Below are positions 26,964-38,586 of a stretch of 64,000 nt of DNA, piece by piece. The notes beneath the pieces were generated by a model. The model was not told the DNA's origin. It made no database searches and saw only the letters and a list, made by a program, of their open reading frames with translations. The stretch spans positions 8,990,001-9,054,000 of the forward strand of contig NZ_CP117522.1 in assembly GCF_031679605.1 (NCBI RefSeq), read 5' to 3'. Position 1 is the stretch's first letter; each line of letters starts with the position of its first letter. The DNA comes from Streptomyces luomodiensis (GTDB lineage Bacteria > Actinomycetota > Actinomycetes > Streptomycetales > Streptomycetaceae). The position numbers and the translations under genes were made by a program.

Positions 26964-28337
26964 ATGAGCAAGCCGCTGAAGCAGATCCACCTGGCAGCCC
27001 ACTTCCCCGGCGTCAACAACACCACCGTGTGGAGCGACCCGGAGGCCGGCAGCCACATCGAGTTCAGCTCCTTCGCCCACTTCGCGCGCACCGCCGAACG
27101 CGCCAAGTTCGACTTTCTCTTCCTCGCCGAGGGGCTGCGGCTGCGCGAACAGGGCGGGAAGATCTACGACTTGGATGTCGTGGGCCGCCCCGACACCTTC
27201 ACCGTGCTGGCCGCGCTCGCCGCCGTCACCGAACACCTCGGCCTGACCGGCACCATCAACTCCACGTTCAACGAGCCCTACGAAGTGGCACGGCAGTTCG
27301 CCAGCCTCGACCACCTCTCCGGCGGCCGCTCCGCGTGGAACGTCGTCACCTCATGGGACGCCTTCACCGGCGAGAACTTCCGCCGCGGCGGATTCCTCCC
27401 GCAGGAGGAGCGCTACTCGCGGGCGAAGGAGTTCCTGGCCACCGCGGGCGAACTCTTCGACTCCTGGCGCGGCGACGAGATCCTCGCCGACCAGGCCGAC
27501 GGCACCTTCCTGCGCGACGCGAAGGCCGGGTCGTTCGTCCACTCCGGCCGGCACTTCGACATCGAGGGCCAATTCGACGTGCCCCGCTCCCCGCAGGGCC
27601 GCCCGGTCATCTTCCAGGCCGGTGACTCGGACGAGGGCCGCGAGTTCGCCGCCTCCAGCGCCGACGCCATCTTCAGCCGGTACGCCACCTTGCAGGACGG
27701 CCAGGCCTTCTACACGGACGTCAAGAACCGGCTGGCCGCGTACGGCCGCCGCCACGACCAGCTGCTGATCCTGCCCGCCGCGACCTTCGTCCTCGGCGAC
27801 ACCGACGCCGAGGCCGAGGAACTGGCCAAGGAGGTGCGCCGCCAGCAGGTCAGCGGGGCCACGGCCATCAAGCACCTGGAGTTCGTCTGGAACCGGGACC
27901 TGTCCTCCTACGACCCGGACGGCTCGCTCCCCGACGTCGATCCGGACGTCGGCGAGGACCACATCGCCCGGGGCCGGGCCCAGGTGCGCATGTACCGCGA
28001 CCCGCTGGCCACCGCCCGCGAGTGGCGGGAGCTCGCCGCCGCCAACAACTGGTCCATCCGCGACCTCATCATCGAGACCGGCAACCGGCAGAGCTTCATC
28101 GGCTCCCCGGCCACCGTCGCGAAGACCATCAACGACTTCGTCCAGGCCGACGCGAGCGACGGTTTCATCCTCGTCCCGCACATCACCCCGGGCGGCCTCG
28201 ACGGCTTCGCCGACAAGGTCGTGCCGCTGCTCCAGGAACAGGGCGTCTTCCGCACGGAGTACGAGGGCCCGACCCTGCGCGACCACCTCGGCCTCGCCCA
28301 CCCGGACGACGCGCGGGACGAGCGGGTGGCGTCGTGA
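26964..28337 (+). CDS. NtaA/SnaA/DszA-family FMN-dependent monooxygenase
   Basis: A 457-residue LLM monooxygenase of the NtaA/SnaA/SoxA(DszA) group. Typical blocks: LAAHFPGVNNTTVW near the N-terminus, FDFLFLAEGLRLRE, TINSTFNEPYEVARQFASLD, LSGGRSAWNVVTSWD, and the late GSPATVAKTINDFVQADA. Members oxidise polyaminocarboxylates, sulfones or streptogramin precursors with FMNH2. The pairing of this type with another LLM protein behind a sulfur leader peptide suggests an organosulfur substrate such as an alkyl or aryl sulfone/sulfonate. No ABC transporter or flavin reductase is adjacent. A hairpin terminator lies 35 bases past the stop. Confidence 0.88.
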   Translation: MSKPLKQIHLAAHFPGVNNTTVWSDPEAGSHIEFSSFAHFARTAERAKFDFLFLAEGLRLREQGGKIYDLDVVGRPDTFTVLAALAAVTEHLGLTGTINSTFNEPYEVARQFASLDHLSGGRSAWNVVTSWDAFTGENFRRGGFLPQEERYSRAKEFLATAGELFDSWRGDEILADQADGTFLRDAKAGSFVHSGRHFDIEGQFDVPRSPQGRPVIFQAGDSDEGREFAASSADAIFSRYATLQDGQAFYTDVKNRLAAYGRRHDQLLILPAATFVLGDTDAEAEELAKEVRRQQVSGATAIKHLEFVWNRDLSSYDPDGSLPDVDPDVGEDHIARGRAQVRMYRDPLATAREWRELAAANNWSIRDLIIETGNRQSFIGSPATVAKTINDFVQADASDGFILVPHITPGGLDGFADKVVPLLQEQGVFRTEYEGPTLRDHLGLAHPDDARDERVAS

Positions 28338-28371
28338 CGCGGTGACACGTGGTTCCGGGTGGTGACCCGGA

Positions 28372-28401
28372 TGCCCCGCACCGTACCGCCGGTGCGGGGC
28401 A
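28372..28401. terminator. Bidirectional terminator after monooxygenase operon
   Basis: Perfect 12-base arms TGCCCCGCACCG and CGGTGCGGGGCA with a 6-base loop, between convergent genes. Confidence 0.8.
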
Positions 28402-28406
28402 CGGTG

Positions 28407-29132
28407 TCAGCCGAGCTTGAGCAGGAGTTCGGAGAGCTCGGCCGGCATGGTGATCATGCAGTCGTGGCCGGTCGCCAGTTCCCACACCTGTGCCGGGGTG
28501 CCGTTGGGCTGGATCGCGGGGACGGGGCGCCGGTCGAAGCCTTCCGGCTTGTTGGCGACGCAGTGGATGTGCGTCCGCGGGATCGCGCGCGCGGCCGGGT
28601 TGTCCAGCCGGACCGGCTGCTGGAGGCAGCGCACCGGCTGGTCCGACAGCATCGTGCGCAGCCAGGCGACGTCCGCCGGGTCGGTGACTCCGAACAGGCC
28701 GGCCGGCGGCGGCATTTCGGGCAGCGGCGGAACCCGCCAGCCGCTGTCGGACTTCATGGCGAGATCGATCAGGGACTGGGTCACGGGCATGACATCGGCC
28801 GCGGTCTCGCCGTCCTCCGGGACCATCGCGTCGAGGTAGACCAGCTGTGCGATCCGCTCCGGGACCTGGTTGGCCACGGACGAGATGACCAGCCCGGCGT
28901 AGCTGTGTCCCACGAGGACCACCTCGGTGAGGTCTTCCTCGGTGATCAGCCCGACGATGTCGTCGACGTGCGTGTTCAGCCCCACCTCGGGGCTGAGCAG
29001 ATGTGCCTTGTCGCCGTAGCCGGTCAGCGACGGGGCGAGCACCCGGTGCCCGGCCGACGTCAGCAACGGGACCACCCGGTCCCAGCACCGGCCGCTGTGC
29101 CAGGAACCGTGCACCAGCAGATACGTAGACAT
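28407..29132 (-). CDS. Alpha/beta hydrolase (plant methylesterase-like esterase)
   Basis: A 241-residue serine esterase. The oxyanion block LLVHGSWHSGRCWD, the nucleophile elbow VGHSYAGLV, the acid residue in YLDAMVPEDGE and the catalytic His in ATGHDCMITMP follow the pattern of the salicylate-binding protein/methylesterase group. It would hydrolyse small esters in the cytosol. It is divergent from an XRE regulator with a 170-base spacer, which often controls such a neighbour. Confidence 0.85.
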   Translation of the reverse strand: MSTYLLVHGSWHSGRCWDRVVPLLTSAGHRVLAPSLTGYGDKAHLLSPEVGLNTHVDDIVGLITEEDLTEVVLVGHSYAGLVISSVANQVPERIAQLVYLDAMVPEDGETAADVMPVTQSLIDLAMKSDSGWRVPPLPEMPPPAGLFGVTDPADVAWLRTMLSDQPVRCLQQPVRLDNPAARAIPRTHIHCVANKPEGFDRRPVPAIQPNGTPAQVWELATGHDCMITMPAELSELLLKLG

Positions 29133-29302
29133 GATCGCGCTCCTTGCCGTGGTCGTCGGCGCCGGGTCGTCCGCGCCGGGGACGTGGAAACCGTCCTCGG
29201 GCGACCACGTTGCCGCCCGGGTCCTGACCGAGCGAGGGTCCCCGCGATCCTGGGGGTGACAGGACCAGGCACGCGCGCGGTCGCGCGGATTACAGTGCCC
29301 AG

Positions 29303-30196
29303 ATGACCGACGAACCGAACCTGCTGGGCGATTACGTGCGCGCCCGCCGCGAGCTCGTCACCCCGGACCAGGCCGGCATCCCCGTCCTGGGGGTACGGCG
29401 CGTGCCGGGGCTGCGCCGGGAAGAGGTCGCGATGCTCGCCGGCATCAGCGCCGACTACTACCTGCGCCTGGAACAGGGCCGCGACCGCAACCCCTCGGTG
29501 CAGGTCCTGGAGTCGCTCGCCCGCGTGCTCCAGCTCGACGACGCCGCGACGGCACATCTGCTGCGCCTCGGCGCCGGCCGACCCCGACGGCGCCGGCGCC
29601 GCCCCCGCAAGGAGACCGTACCCGCCGGCATCGCCCAGCTCGTCGCCATGCTCCCGCTCCCCGCCTGGGTCGAGGGCCGCTACTTCGACGTCCTCGCCGC
29701 CAACGCCTTGGCGACCGCTCTGTCACCGCGCCTCGCGGTGGGGGCCAACCGGCTGCGGGACGTGTTCCTCGACCCCGCCGAGCAGGCCCTCTACCCGGAC
29801 TGGGAGAACGCCATCGCGAGCATGGTCGCCAGCTTCCGCGAGTCCGTCGGCACCGATACGGACGACCCCCGGTTCATCGAGCTGGTCGGCGAGCTCTCGC
29901 TCGCCAGTCCCCACTTCAGCCGGCTCTGGGCCCGCCACGATGTACGGGTGTGTGAAGGCGCATCCATACGGGTCGACCACCCCCAGGTCGGTGGCCTTCG
30001 GCTGCACCGGGAGCGGCTGGGCATCGACGGTGCCCCGGGCCAGCGGCTCGTCGTCAACCACCCGGCCCCCGGCAGCGACGACGCCGACAAACTGGCACTC
30101 CTCGCCTCCGCCACGCGGACACCGGCTTCCCACCAGGAGGCGACGACGCGGCCGTCCGCGCCGGATCAGCGGTGTGCGGGCAGGGTGATGCCGTAA
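29303..30196 (+). CDS. XRE-family regulator with MmyB-like ligand domain
   Basis: A 297-residue regulator. The N-terminal helix-turn-helix (GLRREEVAMLAGISADYYLR then LEQGRDRNPS) is followed by a basic linker RPRRRRRRPRK and the MmyB-like PAS-fold domain (LPLPAWVEGRYFDVLAANAL, DPRFIELVGELSLASPHF). In Streptomyces these genes lie divergent from a single enzyme gene, here the esterase at 28407. The ATG at 29303 has TACAGT ending 6 bases upstream and no Shine-Dalgarno, so the mRNA may be leaderless. Its last 31 bases overlap the convergent AcoR-like gene. Confidence 0.88.
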   Translation: MTDEPNLLGDYVRARRELVTPDQAGIPVLGVRRVPGLRREEVAMLAGISADYYLRLEQGRDRNPSVQVLESLARVLQLDDAATAHLLRLGAGRPRRRRRRPRKETVPAGIAQLVAMLPLPAWVEGRYFDVLAANALATALSPRLAVGANRLRDVFLDPAEQALYPDWENAIASMVASFRESVGTDTDDPRFIELVGELSLASPHFSRLWARHDVRVCEGASIRVDHPQVGGLRLHRERLGIDGAPGQRLVVNHPAPGSDDADKLALLASATRTPASHQEATTRPSAPDQRCAGRVMP

Positions 30197-32079
30197 GCCC
30201 GCATCTTGCGGTAGATCGTGGTGCGTGAGATGCCGAGCCGCTGGGCCGCGAGCAGCTTGTTGCCGTCGGCCTCCAGCAGCGCCGCCACCAGGGTGTCGCG
30301 CTCCGCGGTCTCCCAGGCGCTCAGCGACCGGTGGCCGGCGGCGTGCAGGGACGGCGGCAGGTCGCGGGATTCGACGCGGTAGGTGCGGCGCCCCGCGGCG
30401 GCCTTGCGCAGCACGGACTCCAACTGGCGGACGTTCCCCGGCCAGTCCTGCCGGCGCAGCAGCGGCAGTACGTCGGGAGCGCACTCCACTCCCGCGTCGA
30501 CGCGCCGCAGCAGGGTTTCGACCAGCGCCGGCAGATCGGCCAGACGGTGTCGCAGCGGCGGTATGGTGACCGCCTCCGCGAAGCAGCGCAGCAGAGCGTC
30601 CGGTTCCTCGGGAGTGTGGCCCAAGGTGGCCACGATCCACGTGCCCCGCGCCGCCGCGGCGGACAGCGCCTGGGCGACGGCCGGAGCCTGCGCGGTGGCC
30701 ACGGCGTCGAGGTGGCGCAGCACCAGGGTCCGGCCGGGGCCGGCGGGCGCGGAGCCCAGTGCGTGCGGCAGGCCGCCCGGGAGGGGTGCGTCACCCGGAC
30801 CGGTGGCCTCGTCCGCGTACCGGGAGTCCACGTGCTGCGGGTTCACGTACTGCGCGTCCGTGTACTGCGGGTTCGCGTACCGGGGGTCCGCGGCGTCGAT
30901 GACCACCGGTGCCCAGGCCGCCCCGGCGAACGCGTGTGCCGCGCGGGCCAGAGCGGACTTCCCCGTGCCGGCCTCGCCGTAGATGAGCAGCGGCACCCGG
31001 TCACGGGCGCAGCGCGCCGCCGTGCGGGACACGGTGTTCCACGCGGGATCGGTTCCGGCCAGTCCGGGCAGCGGGCACGGCCTGGTGGGTCCGCTGCCCG
31101 GTCCGCCCTGCTTACCCGGTCCGCCGGGGGAGCGGCTCCCTGCCGTCCGGTGCGGTTCCTCCGCCGCCGGCGAGTCGTCGAAGGTCAGGTCCAGGAGATA
31201 GCCGGCCTTGCCGGCCGGGCCGTCCACCCGGCGGCAGCGCACCAGCACGGACTGGCCACCGGTCAGCTGCACCCTCCGGCGGGTGCGTGGGGCGTGGTCC
31301 AGCTCGGCCGCGGCCTCGTGCAGCAGCCGGTGGTCGTCGCCGGTCAGCCGTCCCGCCGCGGCGGAGTTGGCGAGCAGCAGATCCTGGCCGAGGCAGAGTA
31401 CGGGCCGGCTGCCGTAGTGGGTCGCCTGCCGGAACGCCTCCAGCAGGGCGTGCTCACAGGTGGTGCCGAACTCGTACAGCATCCGCTCGACGTCGTCGGC
31501 GGCCTCCTGCGCCAGGGCGGCCATCAGCGAGCCCGCCGGGCCGTTCCAGCAGGTCAGGTTGATGGCGCCCTCGACCCGCCCGCTGATCGGATTGCGGATC
31601 GGGGAGGCCGCGCAGGAAACCTTCTGCAGGCGCTCGTTGAAGTGCTCGGTGCCCAGCACCACGGAGGAGCGGCGCTCCTCCAGTGCCATTCCGATGCCGT
31701 TCGTGCCGACGAACTGCTCCGCGTAGCTGAATCCGGGCGCCAGCTTCACCCGGTCCAGATGGGCGGACAGCCGCGCCTCCCCGACGCGGCGATCGCGCAC
31801 CCAGCCCTTCCGGTCGGTGACGATGACACACACGTCGGAACCGGCCAGCGTCTGCTCCAGCCGGTCCAGCACGGGTGCCGCCGCACGGATCAGGCGGCTC
31901 TCCCGGTCGTAGTCCGGCTGGTAGGGAACGGTCACCTCGTCGATGCCGATCCCCAGGTGTTTGCAACGCTGCCAGGAGTCGCGGATCTTCTCGGGCACGA
32001 CCGAAGCCGGTGGTTCCGCGCTCTGGAGGAAGTTCAGGCGTGCCCGTGCGATGTTCTGTTCCCGCGCTGTGATGTCCAT
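30166..32079 (-). CDS. AcoR-like GAF / AAA+ / Fis transcriptional activator
   Basis: A 637-residue regulator: N-terminal ARARLNFLQS and IRDSWQRCKHLGI, a GAF sensor (about 70-200, FSYAEQFVGTNGIGMALEER), a PAS-like segment, an AAA+ domain with P-loop YGEAGTGKSALAR, and a C-terminal Fis helix-turn-helix (AAQRLGISRTTIYRKMRAYG). The GAFTGA loop needed to contact sigma-54 is missing, and in its place lies a repetitive stretch RYANPQYTDAQYVNPQH. The Walker B region (TLVLRHLDAV) is degenerate. It is divergent from an acetoin/butanediol-type dehydrogenase, and AcoR-type proteins classically respond to acetoin. It probably works with the housekeeping polymerase. Confidence 0.87.
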   Translation of the reverse strand: MDITAREQNIARARLNFLQSAEPPASVVPEKIRDSWQRCKHLGIGIDEVTVPYQPDYDRESRLIRAAAPVLDRLEQTLAGSDVCVIVTDRKGWVRDRRVGEARLSAHLDRVKLAPGFSYAEQFVGTNGIGMALEERRSSVVLGTEHFNERLQKVSCAASPIRNPISGRVEGAINLTCWNGPAGSLMAALAQEAADDVERMLYEFGTTCEHALLEAFRQATHYGSRPVLCLGQDLLLANSAAAGRLTGDDHRLLHEAAAELDHAPRTRRRVQLTGGQSVLVRCRRVDGPAGKAGYLLDLTFDDSPAAEEPHRTAGSRSPGGPGKQGGPGSGPTRPCPLPGLAGTDPAWNTVSRTAARCARDRVPLLIYGEAGTGKSALARAAHAFAGAAWAPVVIDAADPRYANPQYTDAQYVNPQHVDSRYADEATGPGDAPLPGGLPHALGSAPAGPGRTLVLRHLDAVATAQAPAVAQALSAAAARGTWIVATLGHTPEEPDALLRCFAEAVTIPPLRHRLADLPALVETLLRRVDAGVECAPDVLPLLRRQDWPGNVRQLESVLRKAAAGRRTYRVESRDLPPSLHAAGHRSLSAWETAERDTLVAALLEADGNKLLAAQRLGISRTTIYRKMRAYGITLPAHR

Positions 32080-32256
32080 GTGGCGAGGTGTCTCCGGGGG
32101 AGTGTTTCAGCCATATTACGAACGCCCGGCTTGAACGCAAGATCTCTCGCAACAACAGCGGAATCGACATGCGGGGCCCGCTCCGGCGGCAGCACACCCC
32201 CGTGTTCCACATTGAAAAAGTCGACGGCGCCGGTCGCCCCCACGCTGATGGACAAG

Positions 32257-32282
32257 GCGGACCGCAGAGGGACGCGGTCCGC
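32257..32282. promoter_or_regulatory. Inverted repeat upstream of SDR gene
   Basis: Perfect 9-base arms GCGGACCGC and GCGGTCCGC with an 8-base spacer, 44 bases before the SDR start. An 11-base direct repeat AGCGGAATCGA occurs at 32157 and 32291. Either could be the site for the divergent activator. Confidence 0.4.
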
Positions 32283-32325
32283 TCCGCCCAAGCGGAATCG
32301 AGCGGAACAGACCGGAGGAGCGTTT

Positions 32326-33105
32326 ATGACTTCCCGTATCGCCATCGTCACCGGAGCGGCCCGCGGTATCGGCCGGGGCATCGCGGAGCGGCTGGCGCAG
32401 GACGGCCTCGATGTCGCCGTCGCCGATCTGCCCGCCATGCGCGGGGAGCTGGACGAGGTGGTGGCCGCCATCGAGAAGCAGGGCCGCCGGGCCCTCGCCG
32501 TGGAGACGGACGTGACGAGCAAGGAGCAGACCGACGCGCTCGTACGGGACGTGGCGGACCACTTCGGCAAGCTCGACGTCTTCGTCGCCAACGCCGGCAT
32601 CGCCCGTGTCACGCCCCTGCTGGAGACCGAACTCGAGGAGTTCGAGCAGGTCATGGCCGTGAACCTGCGCGGTGTCTTCCTCTCCTACCAGGCCGCCGCG
32701 CGGCAGATGATCGCCCAGGGCTCGGGTGGAAAGATCATCGGCGCCGCCTCGATCGTCGCCTACCGTCCCTTCGCGCTGCTCGGCCCGTACTCCGCCTCCA
32801 AGTGGGGCGTACGCGGTCTGACGCAGGCCGCCGCCATGGAGTGGGCGAAGCACGGCATCACCGTCAACGCCTACTGCCCCGGCATCGTCGGCACCGCCAT
32901 GTGGGACCTGATCGACGAGAAGCTGGCGGAGGCGGAGGGCATCGCCAAGGGCCGGGCGATCAAGAAGCATGCGGAGGCGATCGCCCTCGGCCGGGTCGAG
33001 GAGCCCGCGGACGTGGCGTCCTTCGTCTCCTACCTGGCCTCGCCGGACTCCGACTACATGACCGGCCAGTCGGTGATGATCGACGGCGGTATCCAGTTCT
33101 CCTGA
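32326..33105 (+). CDS. Short-chain dehydrogenase, acetoin reductase / 2,3-butanediol dehydrogenase type
   Basis: A 259-residue SDR. Cofactor motif TGAARGIGRGIA, structural NAGIA, catalytic Ser in GAASIVAY and Tyr-Lys in YSASKWGVRGLTQ. The stretch NAYCPGIVGTAMWDLIDEKL and the end YLASPDSDYMTGQSVMIDGG are the markers of the BudC / (S)-acetoin-forming diacetyl reductase branch. It should interconvert diacetyl, acetoin and 2,3-butanediol with NAD(H), which fits the divergent AcoR-like activator. GGAGGAG precedes the ATG; the frame is open upstream only because of base composition. Confidence 0.87.
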   Translation: MTSRIAIVTGAARGIGRGIAERLAQDGLDVAVADLPAMRGELDEVVAAIEKQGRRALAVETDVTSKEQTDALVRDVADHFGKLDVFVANAGIARVTPLLETELEEFEQVMAVNLRGVFLSYQAAARQMIAQGSGGKIIGAASIVAYRPFALLGPYSASKWGVRGLTQAAAMEWAKHGITVNAYCPGIVGTAMWDLIDEKLAEAEGIAKGRAIKKHAEAIALGRVEEPADVASFVSYLASPDSDYMTGQSVMIDGGIQFS

Positions 33106-33156
33106 TCCGCCTCCGGGCTTCGGCGCCGCTCGACAGCGCCCGCCGGCCGCGCGCCA

Positions 33157-33190
33157 CCGCCCTCCTCGGCCCCGTGCCCGAGGAGGGCGG
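33157..33190 (+). terminator. Terminator hairpin after SDR gene
   Basis: Perfect 13-base arms CCGCCCTCCTCGG and CCGAGGAGGGCGG with an 8-base loop, 52 bases past the SDR stop. Confidence 0.75.
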
Positions 33191-33286
33191 CGGCGCGACC
33201 GCGGAACGGGACGGTGACCAGCGTCGGACCGCGCTCTTCGAGGTGTCCGGGGCCGCGTGAAGGCGAGTGCGGCCGCCGCGGCGCGA

Positions 33287-33316
33287 TACAATCCGGGCAA
33301 ACGGAACGGCGTTCCG
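33287..33316 (+). promoter_or_regulatory. Promoter with operator-like dyad before TetR gene
   Basis: TACAAT (33287-33292) is a good -10. Nine bases later lies CGGAAC-GGC-GTTCCG (33302-33316), a perfect dyad placed to block transcription. It suits autoregulation by the TetR gene 46 bases downstream. No convincing -35 was found. Confidence 0.55.
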
Positions 33317-33361
33317 GCAGACGATACGGGGCACTGATCCGGTGAGCAAGGAGGAGCGCCC

Positions 33362-33979
33362 GTGAACGATGGTCCGACGACTGGACGACGGCCCCGGCAG
33401 GCTGTCCGCGCCGACGCGCAGCGCAGCATCGACGCCCTGCTCACCGCGGCCGCCGAGGTGTTCGCCGCCTCCGGTGTGGACGCCCCGGTGCGGCAGATCA
33501 CCGCCAAGGCGGGAGTCGGCGCGGGCACCCTCTACCGGCACTTCCCGCAGCGCTCGGACCTCATCGCCGCCGTCTTCCGCCACGAAGTCGACGCCTGCGC
33601 CGACGCCGCCCCCTCCCTCACGGCCCAGTACGAACCCGTCGAAGCGCTCGTGCGATGGCTCCAGCGCTTCGCGGGCTTCATCGCCACCAAACGCGGACTC
33701 AGCGCCGCCCTGCACTCGGGGGACCCGGCCTACGACAGCCTGCCCTCCTACTTCCAGCAGCGCTTCAACCCCGTCCTCGGCGCACTCCTCGACGCCGCGG
33801 CGAAGACCGGTGAGATCCGCTCCGACGCCGACCCGGAGGAACTGCTGTACGCCGTCGCCGGCCTGACCCTGCCGGCCCAGGAAAGCGGCGGCGGCTACAA
33901 CACCCAGCGCATGATCGCCCTGCTGGTCGACGGACTCCGCTACGGCGCCCGCACCGAGTCTTCCCGGCCGGCCTCCTGA
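33362..33979 (+). CDS. TetR-family transcriptional regulator
   Basis: A 205-residue TetR regulator of the large Streptomyces group with RRPRQAVRADAQRSIDALL at the front, helix-turn-helix VRQITAKAGVGAGTLYRHFP and C-terminal region SDADPEELLYAVAGL. It starts at GTG with AAGGAGGAG upstream and has its own promoter and dyad. These regulators often control a nearby SDR or reductase; here the SDR upstream is separated by a strong terminator, so the target is uncertain. Its 3' end overlaps the convergent DinB gene by 40 bases. Confidence 0.87.
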   Translation: MNDGPTTGRRPRQAVRADAQRSIDALLTAAAEVFAASGVDAPVRQITAKAGVGAGTLYRHFPQRSDLIAAVFRHEVDACADAAPSLTAQYEPVEALVRWLQRFAGFIATKRGLSAALHSGDPAYDSLPSYFQQRFNPVLGALLDAAAKTGEIRSDADPEELLYAVAGLTLPAQESGGGYNTQRMIALLVDGLRYGARTESSRPAS

Positions 33980-34548
33980 GCCGCACGCTCCACCCGGCTT
34001 CGGTACTCTTCCCACCACGCCGAGTCGCCCGGCACCACGCTGTCGTTGCCCGCGCTCATCCCGACGGCACCGTCCATGAGCTCCCGGATGATGTCGGCGT
34101 GCCCGGCGTGCCGGTGCGTATCGGCGATCACCCGCACGACGGCATGATGCAACGTCACCTCGTTCCGGTGGCTCGGCCACCACGGCACCGTGCCGATCGT
34201 GTCCAGGGGCAGCGCGTCGATCGTGGCGTCCGCGTGCGCCCACGCCCGGCGGTAGAGCCCCAGGACGTCCTCGCGTGACTCGTCGGCGGTGGCCCACATG
34301 TCCGCGTTGGGCTCGGCACCGTCCTCCAGCCAGGGCAGCGGCTCGCCGGACGGCCGTCCGAAGGTGTCGCCGAGGTAGCCCAGCTCCACACTGGCCACGT
34401 GTTTCACCATGCCCAGGAGATTGGTGCCGGTCGGCGTGTGCGGGCGGCGGATGTCGTACTCCGAGAGTCCTTCGAGCTTCCACAGCAGGGCATCACGCGC
34501 GGACTGGAGGTAGAAGTGAAGGTCGGCCTTGGCATCGGGTGCGTTCAT
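33940..34548 (-). CDS. DinB-family protein (DUF664-type)
   Basis: A 202-residue four-helix protein of the DinB superfamily (MSH/DUF664 branch). It shows LLWKLEGLSEYDIRRPHTPT, GTNLLGMVKHVASVELGYLG with a metal-site His, and HHAVVRVIADTHRHAGHADI with the remaining His ligands. Members are metal-binding proteins that include mycothiol-dependent S-transferases, so a thiol-transfer role is possible but unproven. It is 26 bases behind the UvrA-like gene on the same strand and may share its transcript. Confidence 0.85.
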   Translation of the reverse strand: MNAPDAKADLHFYLQSARDALLWKLEGLSEYDIRRPHTPTGTNLLGMVKHVASVELGYLGDTFGRPSGEPLPWLEDGAEPNADMWATADESREDVLGLYRRAWAHADATIDALPLDTIGTVPWWPSHRNEVTLHHAVVRVIADTHRHAGHADIIRELMDGAVGMSAGNDSVVPGDSAWWEEYRSRVERAAQEAGREDSVRAP

Positions 34549-34574
34549 GGGGCCAGTCTGCCGGGGAATCGTGG

Positions 34575-36962
<2,388 letters not shown>

Positions 36963-37124
36963 CGTCTCCCCATCGGTCGGGCGGTACGTCTGGTTCTTCT
37001 GGTTTCCGCGTCGGCGTCGGCGATCAGACTAGACGTGGCGCGGTGTCCGGTGCTTCTCCATTCCTGATCGATCCGGTCACCCGTGGTCTGTGTTCGGCCG
37101 GACAGAGCGGTTCGATGTGTGTCA

Positions 37125-38538
<1,414 letters not shown>

Positions 38539-38553
38539 AGCGACGCCGCGTTC

Positions 38554-38585
38554 GGGGTCCGGATGACAGAGGTCATGCGGACCCC
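38554..38585. terminator. Bidirectional terminator between aminotransferase and LLM genes
   Basis: GGGGTCCG pairs with CGGACCCC, and inside it ATGAC pairs with GTCAT around an AGAG loop. It lies 16 bases past the aminotransferase stop and at the 3' end of the convergent LLM gene. Confidence 0.75.
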
Positions 38586-38586
38586 G

